Shown: positions 37,809 to 45,233 of the stretch, in pieces
Numbering within the stretch: the stretch's first letter is position 1
Layout of the letters: every line of letters begins with the position of its first letter
The notes under the pieces: model-generated
Database searches by the model: none
What the model was told of the DNA's origin: nothing
What the model saw: only the letters and a program-made list of their open reading frames with translations
Position numbers and translations under genes: made by a program
Assembly: GCA_022487055.1 (NCBI GenBank)
Contig: JAKVJJ010000002.1
Span: 55,741-119,740, forward strand
Direction of reading: 5' to 3'
Source of the DNA: Oscillospiraceae bacterium
GTDB taxonomy: Bacteria > Bacillota > Clostridia > Oscillospirales > Acutalibacteraceae
Length of the DNA: 64,000 nucleotides

Positions 37809-38816
37809 ATGGCTTTTTATGAAAATTTACATTTGGAAAAGGGAATGTACGGAACCGGAAAGAGCTTTTCGCAGGTACTGGAGGCAATGGACAACTCCGA
37901 CGCATACCGCGGAACACCGCTGGAGGGGCTGGACGCCTATCAGCGCCAGCTCAAACGTTTTGACATTCATGTGAATGGCAGAGGCAGTGACCGTGTGGAA
38001 AAATTCTTTCAAACGGGTGACAGCGCTGCTTTGTTCCCAGAATATATCTGCCGCGCAGTCCGGCAGGGTATGGAACAGGAAAATGTGCTGCCAAACTTGG
38101 TGGCAACCACCACACAGGTGGAGGGTATGGACTATCGCACGATTACCAGTGCACCGCTGGAGGACGACAAAAAGCTGAAAATGGTGGCAGAAGGTGCGGA
38201 AATTCCGCAGACTGTGGTACGCACGCAGGATCATCTGGTGAAGTTGCACAAGCGTGGACGAATGTTGGTGGCCAGCTATGAGGCTATCCGTTTTCAGCAT
38301 TTGGATTTGTTTACGGTCACATTGCGGCAGATTGGTGCTTACATTGCCCGTGCCCAAATGGGGGATGCTGTGCAGGTATTGCTTAACGGCGATGATGGTA
38401 CGGACAAAGCGGAAAGCATTTTCGCATCCGGTGCGCTGTCTTACCAGAATCTGCTGCAGATGTGGGGCAAACTGGCGCCTTACCGCATGGACTGCCTGTT
38501 GGGCGGTACAGCGGCAATCCAGAACATTTTGGCGCTGCCGGAAATGCGTGACGCACAGGCCGGACTGAACTTCCAGGGAACAGGCAAGCTTGTGGCACCG
38601 ATGGGCGCACAGCTGCTGCATATTCCGGATGTGCCGGATGGAAAGTTAATCGGCATTGATCACACCTGCGCGTTGGAAATGGTGCAGGCGGGTAACGTGC
38701 AGACGGAATATGACAAACTGATTGATCGCCAACTTGAGCGTGCAACAATCAGCACGATTGCCGGTTTTACAAAAATTTTCAGCGGCGCGGTGAAAGTGCT
38801 CGACTACACCGCTTAA
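37809..38816 (+). CDS. phage major capsid protein
   Basis: 335 residues, HK97-like by context and by features: charged N-arm, central VATTTQVEGMDYRTITSAPLEDDKKLKMVAEGAEIPQ, KLHKRGRMLVASYEAIRFQ (spine-helix-like), and C-terminal CLLGGTAAIQNILALPEM and LERATISTIAGFTKIFSGAVKVLD. AAGGAGG 6 bases before ATG. The protein is full length and its gene has the decoration-like gene before it and two connector genes after it, so head assembly appears to be retained. Confidence 0.82.
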   Translation: MAFYENLHLEKGMYGTGKSFSQVLEAMDNSDAYRGTPLEGLDAYQRQLKRFDIHVNGRGSDRVEKFFQTGDSAALFPEYICRAVRQGMEQENVLPNLVATTTQVEGMDYRTITSAPLEDDKKLKMVAEGAEIPQTVVRTQDHLVKLHKRGRMLVASYEAIRFQHLDLFTVTLRQIGAYIARAQMGDAVQVLLNGDDGTDKAESIFASGALSYQNLLQMWGKLAPYRMDCLLGGTAAIQNILALPEMRDAQAGLNFQGTGKLVAPMGAQLLHIPDVPDGKLIGIDHTCALEMVQAGNVQTEYDKLIDRQLERATISTIAGFTKIFSGAVKVLDYTA

Positions 38817-38878
38817 ATGCAAAATGGTGCGGCAAAAGGCTGCGGGGCAGGGGTGGGCAAGCGGATGGGAGGAAATTT

Positions 38879-39214
38879 ATGGATACACAGAATGTGCTGA
38901 CAAAACTTAAGCTGCTGCGGTCGCTGCCGGAGGAGGAAGCGACCGTCTGCCTGCCGATGATACAGGCAGCTGCACAGCGGCTGGAGGGACAGCGAACTGC
39001 ACTTGGCGGAGACAGTCTGCTGGAATCTGCTGCTGCCGCTCTGGTGAACTGGCAGATGGCTCTGACGGAGCCGGAAGAAGATTTTACTGCCGGAGATGTG
39101 CGTTTCAGCGGCAGAAACGGAGCCGAAAATGCACGAAAAATTTGGTTAGATGCCAAAAACGCGGCGGCACCTTATCTGCATGATGAAGCGTTTGTCTTCA
39201 GGAGTATCCCATGA
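38879..39214 (+). CDS. putative head-tail connector (gp6-like)
   Basis: 111 residues, mostly helical: LTKLKLLRSLPEEEATVCLPMI at the start, then LESAAAALVNWQMALTEPEEDFTAGDVRFSG and an AARKIW-like helix. This matches the size, order and pattern of small gp6/XkdH-like adaptors found after the capsid gene in PBSX-type clostridial phages. ATG with GGAGG upstream; stop overlaps the next start by four bases (ATGA). Confidence 0.6.
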   Translation: MDTQNVLTKLKLLRSLPEEEATVCLPMIQAAAQRLEGQRTALGGDSLLESAAAALVNWQMALTEPEEDFTAGDVRFSGRNGAENARKIWLDAKNAAAPYLHDEAFVFRSIP

Positions 39215-39495
39215 ACCGGCAGGCACTGGTGACGGAATTGCTGCAAAAATACGGCTGCACGGCAGCTTGGAATGGTCAGAAAATACCAGTGCTGATTCGG
39301 CCACTGTATTTGCAGCGTGAGGAGGATGACCGCTATCGCTGTACGGCGCCTTGTACATTCCAACCGAAAACCGGTGACAGCCTAAAGTGCATGGGACACG
39401 ATTACGCAATTCTGCGCAGTGACGGTGTTTTTGTGGGCGGACACCGGCTATATACATGGGCACTGCTGCAGATGCAGGATGGATGGGGGAGATGA
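39211..39495 (+). CDS. putative head-closure or head-tail joining protein
   Basis: 94 residues, beta-rich: IPVLIRPLYLQREEDDRYRCTAPCTFQP, then GDSLKCMGHDYAILRSDGVFVGGHRLYTWALLQ. The ending strand pair resembles head-closure proteins of clostridial siphophages and myophages, which act as the valve between portal and tail. Coupled to both neighbours through ATGA overlaps. In a normal phage tail-terminator, sheath and tube genes would follow; here a 34-codon gene follows. Confidence 0.5.
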   Translation: MNRQALVTELLQKYGCTAAWNGQKIPVLIRPLYLQREEDDRYRCTAPCTFQPKTGDSLKCMGHDYAILRSDGVFVGGHRLYTWALLQMQDGWGR

Positions 39496-39596
39496 GAACA
39501 GTGAATCAAACGCTGCAGACACCACAGGAGGAACTGAGTGAAAAGCTGGAGCAGGAAAGTCTTCGCTATCCGAGAACTTTGGAGGAAAAAGCATGA
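39492..39596 (+). CDS. 34-residue Glu/Gln-rich peptide
   Basis: Starts and ends in 4-base ATGA overlaps with its neighbours, so it is very likely translated by coupling. Composition: 34 residues with about seven Glu and four Gln, hydrophilic, predicted helical (QEELSEKLEQESLRYPRTLEE). It occupies the exact place where tube, sheath, chaperone and tape-measure genes stand in related phages. Too short to be any of those; could be a residual coupling peptide or a small adaptor. Confidence 0.6.
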   Translation: MRTVNQTLQTPQEELSEKLEQESLRYPRTLEEKA

Positions 39597-40108
39597 CGGA
39601 AGGGTATATGGGTTACCGGGATTTTCTCTGGCCGCGCCTGCCTGATAAGCTGAAAATGGAAAAGCAGAAATATGCGGCAGTGCTGCCACAGCCGGAAAAT
39701 GGAGAAACCATGCAAGAACTGGGCAGACAGGGAAATCAAATCAGCGGCAGCGGCAGCTTTTTGGGAACCGAGGCACCTGCTCAGTGGAGAAAACTGTGCA
39801 GATGCTTTGAACAAAGCGGTGCAGGCATGCTGTATTTGCCGGGCAGACTGCCTATGGAAGCCTTTTTTACCGAACTGACACTGGAAGGGACACCAAGGCC
39901 GGACAGAATCTGTTACCACTTTACTTTTCGGGAGAAGCTGGAGACAGAGAGCAGTTCTGCAGGAACTTATCAAACCGGCGCACAGGATAATCTGTGGAGT
40001 GTGGCTGCCGCTGTCGGTGTGGCACCGGAGGAACTGCTGGCGGCCAATCCCGGCCGGATTCACTGGGCGGAGGAACTGCCAGAAGAAATGGAGCTGAAAC
40101 TGCCATGA
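39593..40108 (+). CDS. LysM-domain baseplate protein (XkdP-like)
   Basis: 171 residues. N-terminal part follows the XkdP pattern: FLWPRLPDKLKMEKQ, LGRQGNQISGSGSF, QWRKLCRCFEQSGAGMLYLPG, then ICYHFTFREKL. The C-terminal about 50 residues are a LysM repeat (TYQTGAQDNLWSVAAAVGVAPEELLAANPGR). LysM binds glycan; in PBSX-like phages the protein links tape measure and hub. Here there is no tape measure upstream. Coupled by ATGA on both sides. Confidence 0.72.
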   Translation: MTEGYMGYRDFLWPRLPDKLKMEKQKYAAVLPQPENGETMQELGRQGNQISGSGSFLGTEAPAQWRKLCRCFEQSGAGMLYLPGRLPMEAFFTELTLEGTPRPDRICYHFTFREKLETESSSAGTYQTGAQDNLWSVAAAVGVAPEELLAANPGRIHWAEELPEEMELKLP

Positions 40109-41007
40109 AACTTTTTTTATATGATCATCATGGCGCAAAATGGGAATTTCCAGCGCCGATAACGGTTTCTTTGCAAAAGGACACAGATGCACCCGCCGAC
40201 AGCCTGAAAGCAGAATTTCCGCTTCCGGACAATGTTCCGGAAATGCCTTTCCTTTGTTTGGAGGAGGACAAAGAAATATGGTTTGACGGGATTTTGGATA
40301 CTGTGCGGGAAAGCTGCGGAAACCGGAACTTACTGACGGTTTCTGCCAGAAGCCGCGCGGCACTGCTGCTGGACAGTGAATCCGGTGCGGGAGTTTATGA
40401 GGCACCGAACCTGCGCCTTTTGTGGGAAACTCATGCGGCGCCCTATGGGTTTGCGGCAATTCATGGGGATGAACGGGTATTCAACGAAGAATATGCCTTT
40501 GGCAAAGGAAACAGTGAATGGCAGGTGCTGAATGGTTTCTGTATGAAATTCCTGCATCAGCCGCTGCGAGAAGAAAACGGGATTTTAAGGGCAGAACCAG
40601 AAATGGAAAGAGAGCCTTTGATTTTTGGCAAAGGCGGCATTCCCTGTATCCGAATGGTTCATTCCAGAAATCCATGCAGGCAGGTGTCAGAAATATGGGG
40701 AATCCGGCAGAGCGGGTGGCAGCTAATGAGCCGAAATGCTCAAATGCAGGAGCATGGTATTTTAAGAAGGCGCTTTTGCACGGTACCTGAGTCGGTGATG
40801 ACGGCAGTGGAAAAACAGGCTGAAAATATGATAATCTTGTGTGCCGGATGGCAGAAAGCGTTTGTGGGGCAGAAAGTGGAAATGGACTTTTTAGGAGAGC
40901 CATGGGAAGGCCGGATTCGTCAAATCTTTTATCAGCTTTCTTCTGCAGGCAAATTGACACGGGTGACGATGTGCCCGCTGGGGGGAAAATTGAAATGTGG
41001 ATGCTAA
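40105..41007 (+). CDS. baseplate hub protein (XkdQ/gpD-like)
   Basis: 300 residues. Pattern of late-control/hub proteins: MKLFLYDHHGAKWEFP, a central VSARSRAALLLDSESGAGVYEAPNLRLLWETHA segment, CAGWQKAFVGQKVEMDFLG near 260 and the last strand set IRQIFYQLSSAGKLTRVTMC. The hub normally forms the trimer between tube and spike. ATGA overlap with the upstream gene. Overlaps the spike gene by 13 bases. Confidence 0.72.
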   Translation: MKLFLYDHHGAKWEFPAPITVSLQKDTDAPADSLKAEFPLPDNVPEMPFLCLEEDKEIWFDGILDTVRESCGNRNLLTVSARSRAALLLDSESGAGVYEAPNLRLLWETHAAPYGFAAIHGDERVFNEEYAFGKGNSEWQVLNGFCMKFLHQPLREENGILRAEPEMEREPLIFGKGGIPCIRMVHSRNPCRQVSEIWGIRQSGWQLMSRNAQMQEHGILRRRFCTVPESVMTAVEKQAENMIILCAGWQKAFVGQKVEMDFLGEPWEGRIRQIFYQLSSAGKLTRVTMCPLGGKLKCGC

Positions 41008-41327
41008 GACAGCTTATCCATGCGGAGAAACCAGAGACTGCTGTAAAAATGGACCAGACAGCGGCAGACGGCAGTGTGGGGCAGGCATGCAGCGGCAAAG
41101 TGCAGGTCTGCGGCCCGTGGGGAATTGAATGGAAACCGCCGCAAAACACACAGGCGGTTACTTTGCCGACAGACAGCGGGTTGCTCTGCATGGGATGTGC
41201 TGCTGCCCAGTCGGATCTTCAGCCCGGTGAACTGCGGCTCTTTTCGGCGGGCGGTGCGGAAATCAGGATGAAAAACTCCGGTGAGATTATCATTAACGGA
41301 CGGGTTTTCCCGGCACAGAAAGGGTGA
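40995..41327 (+). CDS. short baseplate spike protein (gpV/gp45-like)
   Basis: 110 residues: an OB-like segment (GKVQVCGPWGIEWKPP, then VTLPTDSGLLCMGCAAAQSD) and a C-terminal beta-helix-like repeat (GELRLFSAGGAEIRMKNSGEIIINGRVFP) as in membrane-piercing spikes. Shorter than typical gpV (about 200). Start ATG with a G-rich RBS inside the hub gene. Needs the hub to act in known systems. Confidence 0.68.
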   Translation: MWMLRQLIHAEKPETAVKMDQTAADGSVGQACSGKVQVCGPWGIEWKPPQNTQAVTLPTDSGLLCMGCAAAQSDLQPGELRLFSAGGAEIRMKNSGEIIINGRVFPAQKG

Positions 41328-41334
41328 ACAGTGC

Positions 41335-41679
41335 GTGGATAGAATGCTGAAAAATGGCGACTATGTAAAAACTGCTGACGGGACACTTGCCACGGTGACC
41401 GGAGAAGAGGAACTGCTGCAATACGCGGCAATGCGGCTGCTGGCCCGGCGAGGGGAATTTGTGTATGCCCCGGCTTTTGGCAGTCGGCTTGCACAACTTT
41501 CCCCCGACGACGGAGAGCAGGCATTTGTATTTGCACAGGAAGCGCTGTCACCGATGCTGCCGAAAGTGCAGACGGTGGCGGCAGAATGCGATGCGGACGG
41601 CGTGCGTGTTTGTGTTCTGGCGGGAACAAAAGAAGCGGAAATTTTGGTGCCGTATGCACAGACTGGGGGAAATCAATGA
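41335..41679 (+). CDS. baseplate wedge protein (gpW/gp25/XkdS-like)
   Basis: 114 residues. LLQYAAMRLLARRGEFVYAPAFGSRLAQL is the gp25/XkdS lysozyme-like core; the C-terminal strands AECDADGVRVCVLAGT complete it. GTG start with AAAGGG upstream; an ATG three codons later is the alternative. gp25-like proteins start sheath assembly in contractile tails, which is notable because no sheath gene exists here. ATGA overlap with gpJ. Confidence 0.7.
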   Translation: MDRMLKNGDYVKTADGTLATVTGEEELLQYAAMRLLARRGEFVYAPAFGSRLAQLSPDDGEQAFVFAQEALSPMLPKVQTVAAECDADGVRVCVLAGTKEAEILVPYAQTGGNQ

Positions 41680-42737
41680 CGGGATATGAAGAACTGGTAC
41701 AGCACATGGAACAGGAATATGCGGCGCAAACGGGAATGCTGCCGGATGAAGCCTCCGATACCGGTGTGCGATTTCGGGTGCTGGCAGGTGAAATTTATAA
41801 TTTGCTGACGGGTGTTGAATGGCTGAAACAATCCTTGGTGCCGCAGACTGCCACCGGGAAACAGCTTGACTATTTGGCCCAGGAACATGGACTGGAACGC
41901 CGGCCGGAAACCCATGCGCAGGGAGTTGTGCGTTTTACCAGCAAAGGCAGCAACCTGTTCCCTATCACTCTGCCGACAGGGACACGCTGCTGTACAAACG
42001 GACAGCCTGCAGTTTATGTCGAGCTTCTGGAAGGAACAGAGGTACCCATAGCTGCGGGTGCAGTGGTTGACGCAAAAGCGCAGGCGGTGGAATCCGGACC
42101 GGGTGGAAATCTGCCTGCCGGAGCAGTGGTCAAATTGGCGGAGAGCAATGACGGCATCCGTGCAGTTACCAACTTTGCTGCATTTACCGGCGGAAGAAGT
42201 GCCGAAACAGATGAGAAACTGCGTGTCCGGCTGATGGAGCGGGGGCGGATGCAGAGTAACGGCGGAAATGTGGCTTTTTATCGGGAACTGGCATTGCAAC
42301 AGACAGGAGTTACATCCGTATCTGTGCAGCCGATAACACCTGGGAAGGGTGAAGTGACGCTTTGGCTTGCTGCGGAGGGAGCTCCCGCTTCTGATGAGGC
42401 AGTGCAGGCGGTGCAGGAGAAGCTGGAGCAGATGCGGGAACTTAATGTGAGCGTGCACGTTTTTCCGGCAAAAACGATTCCGGTGAAAATTTCCGTGACA
42501 GTTCAGCCCAGAGAGGGGCAGGATAAGTCTGCCGTACAGTCGGCCGTACAAAAAGCGATAGCGGACAGCTTCCTCACTCTGGAAGTTGGGCAGGCAGTCA
42601 CGCAGGCGGGACTGTGCAGTGCTGTTTACCATACCGGTATGGTCAGCGAAGTGACAATACCACAGAATCTGACATTCCCGGCGGCAGCGGCAGACACTTT
42701 ACCGGTGCTGGACGGTCAGGCGGTGGTGATGCAGTGA
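41676..42737 (+). CDS. baseplate J-like protein
   Basis: 353 residues. Baseplate_J family: YLAQEHGLERRPETHAQGVVRFTS near 68, VPIAAGAVVDAKAQAVESGPGGNLPAGAV near 125-155, TNFAAFTGGRSAETDEKLRVRLMER near 170, and a C-terminal half of short strands. Wedge component that joins the gpW-like and XkdU-like proteins. Start ATG overlaps the upstream stop (ATGA) and its stop overlaps the next start (GTGA), so dosage is set by coupling. Confidence 0.85.
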   Translation: MTGYEELVQHMEQEYAAQTGMLPDEASDTGVRFRVLAGEIYNLLTGVEWLKQSLVPQTATGKQLDYLAQEHGLERRPETHAQGVVRFTSKGSNLFPITLPTGTRCCTNGQPAVYVELLEGTEVPIAAGAVVDAKAQAVESGPGGNLPAGAVVKLAESNDGIRAVTNFAAFTGGRSAETDEKLRVRLMERGRMQSNGGNVAFYRELALQQTGVTSVSVQPITPGKGEVTLWLAAEGAPASDEAVQAVQEKLEQMRELNVSVHVFPAKTIPVKISVTVQPREGQDKSAVQSAVQKAIADSFLTLEVGQAVTQAGLCSAVYHTGMVSEVTIPQNLTFPAAAADTLPVLDGQAVVMQ

Positions 42738-43300
42738 ATGTACTGGAGAATATGCGGCGCCGGATGCAGCCGCTGAAGATTTATAATTTGAATCAAGAGG
42801 GCAGTCTGGCGGATGCGGAACTGGCTGCCTGTGCACAAATACTGGAAGAAGCATATCAAAGCCTGCAGGATACGGAGCGGGAAATGTTTCTTGCCAGTGC
42901 GCAGGATTGGGGGCTGGAAAACAAATGTGCCCTACTCGGAACGGCAGACGGCAATGAACAGAAACGGCCTACTGCACTGGAACTTCTGAGGGAAAATGGT
43001 CAGCCATGCACCCGGACAGTCTTCCAGCGGCTTGCGGACAGTGTAGGGTGCAGTGGAAATCTATATGAATGCTGTGCAGAGAATCAAGTGGTGCTTTGCC
43101 CGGATTTTCCACCAAAAGAGAGCGGGTTTGCACTGCGCATTCTGCGCCGAATGCTGCCGGCACATCTGCAGGGGGTGCTGGATATGCGCGGAAAACAGGC
43201 GACATGGCAGGAATGGGATGGCAATAACGCCGCATGGTTCGCACGGGACGCACAGAAAAAATCATGGAGAGAATCCGAAAATGATGTCATAATTTTTTAG
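42734..43300 (+). CDS. XkdU-like (DUF2313) baseplate/tail protein
   Basis: 188 residues. Pattern of DUF2313/XkdU: MRRRMQPLKIYNLNQEGSLADAELAACAQILEEAY near the start, REMFLASAQDWGLENKCALLG near 48, then an ATALELLREN-like helix, and a C-terminal GFALRILRRMLPAHLQGVL. GTG start in a GTGA overlap with gpJ. Last of the coupled baseplate genes; after it a 111-base gap with two hairpins precedes the fiber-like gene. Confidence 0.7.
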   Translation: MNVLENMRRRMQPLKIYNLNQEGSLADAELAACAQILEEAYQSLQDTEREMFLASAQDWGLENKCALLGTADGNEQKRPTALELLRENGQPCTRTVFQRLADSVGCSGNLYECCAENQVVLCPDFPPKESGFALRILRRMLPAHLQGVLDMRGKQATWQEWDGNNAAWFARDAQKKSWRESENDVIIF

Positions 43301-43330
43301 ATTTGCACACTTTTTCACCAAGAAATATTT

Positions 43331-43383
43331 GGAATTAAAAATTCCGTATATTGATAGTGCTGTCCGCCGATAGTTTGCGGACA
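43331..43383 (+). promoter_or_regulatory. two hairpins before the fiber-like gene
   Basis: GGAATT-aaa-AATTCC and TGTCCGC-N9-GCGGACA lie in the only sizeable gap of the baseplate half. Neither has a T-run, so they are more likely an operator, attenuator or RNA-processing element than a terminator. Confidence 0.35.
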
Positions 43384-43411
43384 AAATGATAAAATACAGG
43401 AGGAGAAAAGA

Positions 43412-43861
43412 ATGCCTTCCAGCAAAAAAACAACGCACGGGCTGAATTTGTGGGAATCGGACGACCACCCCATGCGCGAAGATTTTGTCAGTGACAATCA
43501 GACAATGGATGACCTTTTCAGCAAGCATATTGCCGATACCACTCTACACAAGACACCATATGACGGTACCCCCATGATGATGGGAAATTATTGTGGGGAC
43601 GGCAAGGCAGATCACACAATCAGCCTTGGATTTGATCCGCAGGCAGTTATTGTCTTTGCTTGCGGGGTTCCGGCTGTGCAGAAAGATGCTGCGGGTAACT
43701 TGATATTGTATGCCGGTGCCGCCGGAGACAGCATCACAACCGGCGGTGTGGAAATTCTTTACAACGGCGGATTTGATGTGCATGGTGCTGTCACCAGCCA
43801 AGGTACTAGCATACAGCTGAATCAGGACAAACAGGCATATGGCTATATGGCATTCCGCTGA
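43412..43861 (+). CDS. putative tail-fiber-like protein
   Basis: 149 residues. N-terminal LNLWESDDHPMREDFVSDNQTMDDLFSKH resembles the attachment segment of PBSX-type tail fibers (SDNExxD pattern). The rest is a small beta-rich domain (DHTISLGFDPQAVIVFACG, AGAAGDSITTGGVEILYNGGFDV) with no collagen-like or receptor repeats. Much shorter than usual fibers (several hundred residues), so either a cap that replaces the fiber or a reduced one. AGGAGGAG before ATG. Last gene of the element. Confidence 0.55.
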   Translation: MPSSKKTTHGLNLWESDDHPMREDFVSDNQTMDDLFSKHIADTTLHKTPYDGTPMMMGNYCGDGKADHTISLGFDPQAVIVFACGVPAVQKDAAGNLILYAGAAGDSITTGGVEILYNGGFDVHGAVTSQGTSIQLNQDKQAYGYMAFR

Positions 43862-43890
43862 TTGCAAATCTTTAGGAAATACGTTACAAT
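43862..43890 (+). promoter_or_regulatory. sigma-A promoter of hflX
   Basis: TTGCAA, 17-base spacer, TACAAT, five bases before the right 14-bp repeat. If the repeat marks the insertion border, this promoter belongs to the element and now drives a host gene. Confidence 0.65.
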
Positions 43891-43894
43891 AAAC

Positions 43895-43908
43895 TTTGAC
43901 GGAAAAGA
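43895..43908 (+). repeat. 14-bp direct repeat, right copy
   Basis: TTTGACGGAAAAGA, identical to 33693-33706; falls in the transcribed leader of hflX, about 30 bases before its ATG. Confidence 0.55.
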
Positions 43909-43937
43909 AAGAATCAGGATGAACGGAGGGATGGAAG

Positions 43938-45176
43938 ATGTATGAAAATACAGAACATCTGCCGCGGGCACTGCTGGTTGAGTGTGACACCGGGGAATTT
44001 GACGTACAGGCATCTTTGGCAGAACTTTATGAACTGGTGCGCAGCGCAGGTGCTGAACCTTTCGGCGCAATGACACAAAAACGCCCATCTCCAGACCCGG
44101 CTTCCTGTGTGGGCAGCGGCATGGCGGAGGAGATTGCGGATTTTTGCGCGGAGTCTAAAATTGAACTGTTGATTTTTGACCGGGAACTTACCCCGACGCA
44201 AATCCGCAATCTGGAAGAGGTGACCTGCGTGCGGGTAATAGACCGCACGATGCTGATTTTGGACATTTTTGCCGCGAATGCCCGTTCTAAAGAAGGCAAA
44301 CTGCAGGTGGAACTGGCGCAGCTGCGTTATTTGCTGCCGCGCTTGTCCGGCAGAGGAACGGAGCTTTCTCGTTTGGGTGGCGGCATTGGCACGCGTGGTC
44401 CCGGTGAAACGAAGCTCGAAACAGATCGCCGGCATATCCGCGCGCGCATCCAGAGTTTGCAGGCACAGCTGGATGAGGTGGAGAAGCATCGGGCGCAGAT
44501 TGACCGCCGCCGCCAAAAAGACGGTATCATTACAGTGGCACTGGTCGGCTATACCAATGCGGGGAAAAGCACGCTGATGAATTTACTGACCGACGCAGGG
44601 GTGCTGGCAGAGGACAAATTGTTTGCCACGCTAGACCCGACGGCACGTGCGCTGAAACTGCCAAATGGCATGAGTGTGATGTTGATTGATACGGTTGGAC
44701 TGGTGCGCCGTTTGCCGCATCATTTAGTGCAGGCTTTTCGTTCCACGCTGGAACAGGCCGCCAATGCAGATATTTTGCTGAATATTTGTGATGCTTCCAG
44801 CCCGGAGGCACGGGTGCATCTGGAAGTGACACAAAAACTGCTGGCCGAGTTGGGCAGCAGTGGCACGGTAATTCCTGTGCTCAATAAATGTGACAAGTTG
44901 CCGGGGCTGGAAAATATTCCGTTGATTGGCGGCGGAATCCGCATCAGCGCGAAAACCGGTGACGGTCTGCCGGAACTGCTGAAAGCCATTGAGGATGCGC
45001 TGCCGGTTTCTGTGCATCGGGTGCATTTGCTGCTGCCGTTTGCGCAGAGCAGCCTTGCGGCAAAAATCCGCAAAGAGGGAACGCTGTTAAATGAAGAGTA
45101 CACTGCAGACGGACTTTCTTTGGAAGCTTTTGTTGGCCCGGCACTTTGGGATGAAGTGGAACCTTTTGTAGAATAA
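43938..45176 (+). CDS. hflX: ribosome-splitting GTPase HflX
   Basis: 412 residues. N-terminal HflX domain (SLAELYELVRSAGAEPFGAMTQKR, ELTPTQIRNLEE), the RLGGGIGTRGPGETKLETDRR linker near 155, then the G domain: G1 VGYTNAGKST near 203, G3 DTVGLVR, G4 NKCDK. Binds 50S and rescues stalled or hibernating ribosomes. ATG with GGAGGGATG upstream. Directly right of the phage element. Confidence 0.96.
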   Translation: MYENTEHLPRALLVECDTGEFDVQASLAELYELVRSAGAEPFGAMTQKRPSPDPASCVGSGMAEEIADFCAESKIELLIFDRELTPTQIRNLEEVTCVRVIDRTMLILDIFAANARSKEGKLQVELAQLRYLLPRLSGRGTELSRLGGGIGTRGPGETKLETDRRHIRARIQSLQAQLDEVEKHRAQIDRRRQKDGIITVALVGYTNAGKSTLMNLLTDAGVLAEDKLFATLDPTARALKLPNGMSVMLIDTVGLVRRLPHHLVQAFRSTLEQAANADILLNICDASSPEARVHLEVTQKLLAELGSSGTVIPVLNKCDKLPGLENIPLIGGGIRISAKTGDGLPELLKAIEDALPVSVHRVHLLLPFAQSSLAAKIRKEGTLLNEEYTADGLSLEAFVGPALWDEVEPFVE

Positions 45177-45182
45177 AATAAA

Positions 45183-45231
45183 AAAGCAGGCTGCCGTGGA
45201 GAGTGTGTCACTTTCTGCGGCAGCCTGCTTT
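45183..45231. terminator. bidirectional terminator after hflX
   Basis: Perfect 14-bp stem AAAGCAGGCTGCCG with its complement, loop about 21, A/T-rich both sides. Shared by hflX and the convergent minus-strand gene. Confidence 0.8.
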
Positions 45232-45233
45232 GC

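Larger units (their letters stand above)
33693..43908 (+). mobile_element. compact phage-structural element: head and baseplate genes, no tail-tube genes
   Basis: About 10.2 kb between degV and hflX, all genes on the plus strand. Gene order follows PBSX-like phages: terminase, portal, protease, decoration-like, major capsid, two connector-like genes, a 34-codon gene, then LysM/XkdP-like, XkdQ-like hub, spike, XkdS/gpW-like, gpJ, XkdU-like and a fiber-like gene. Sheath, tube, tail chaperones, tape measure, lysis, integrase, repressor and replication genes are all absent. No frame is visibly broken and most tail-side genes overlap by four bases. Bracketed by a 14-bp direct repeat. Could be domesticated, a defective prophage, or dependent on a helper. 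Confidence 0.75.

Noticed and set aside
33829..43861. Gene transfer agent of the alphaproteobacterial type
   Set aside because: Those have siphophage-type tails with tape measure; here baseplate genes are myophage/PBSX-like and no tube or tape measure is present, so the comparison does not hold.
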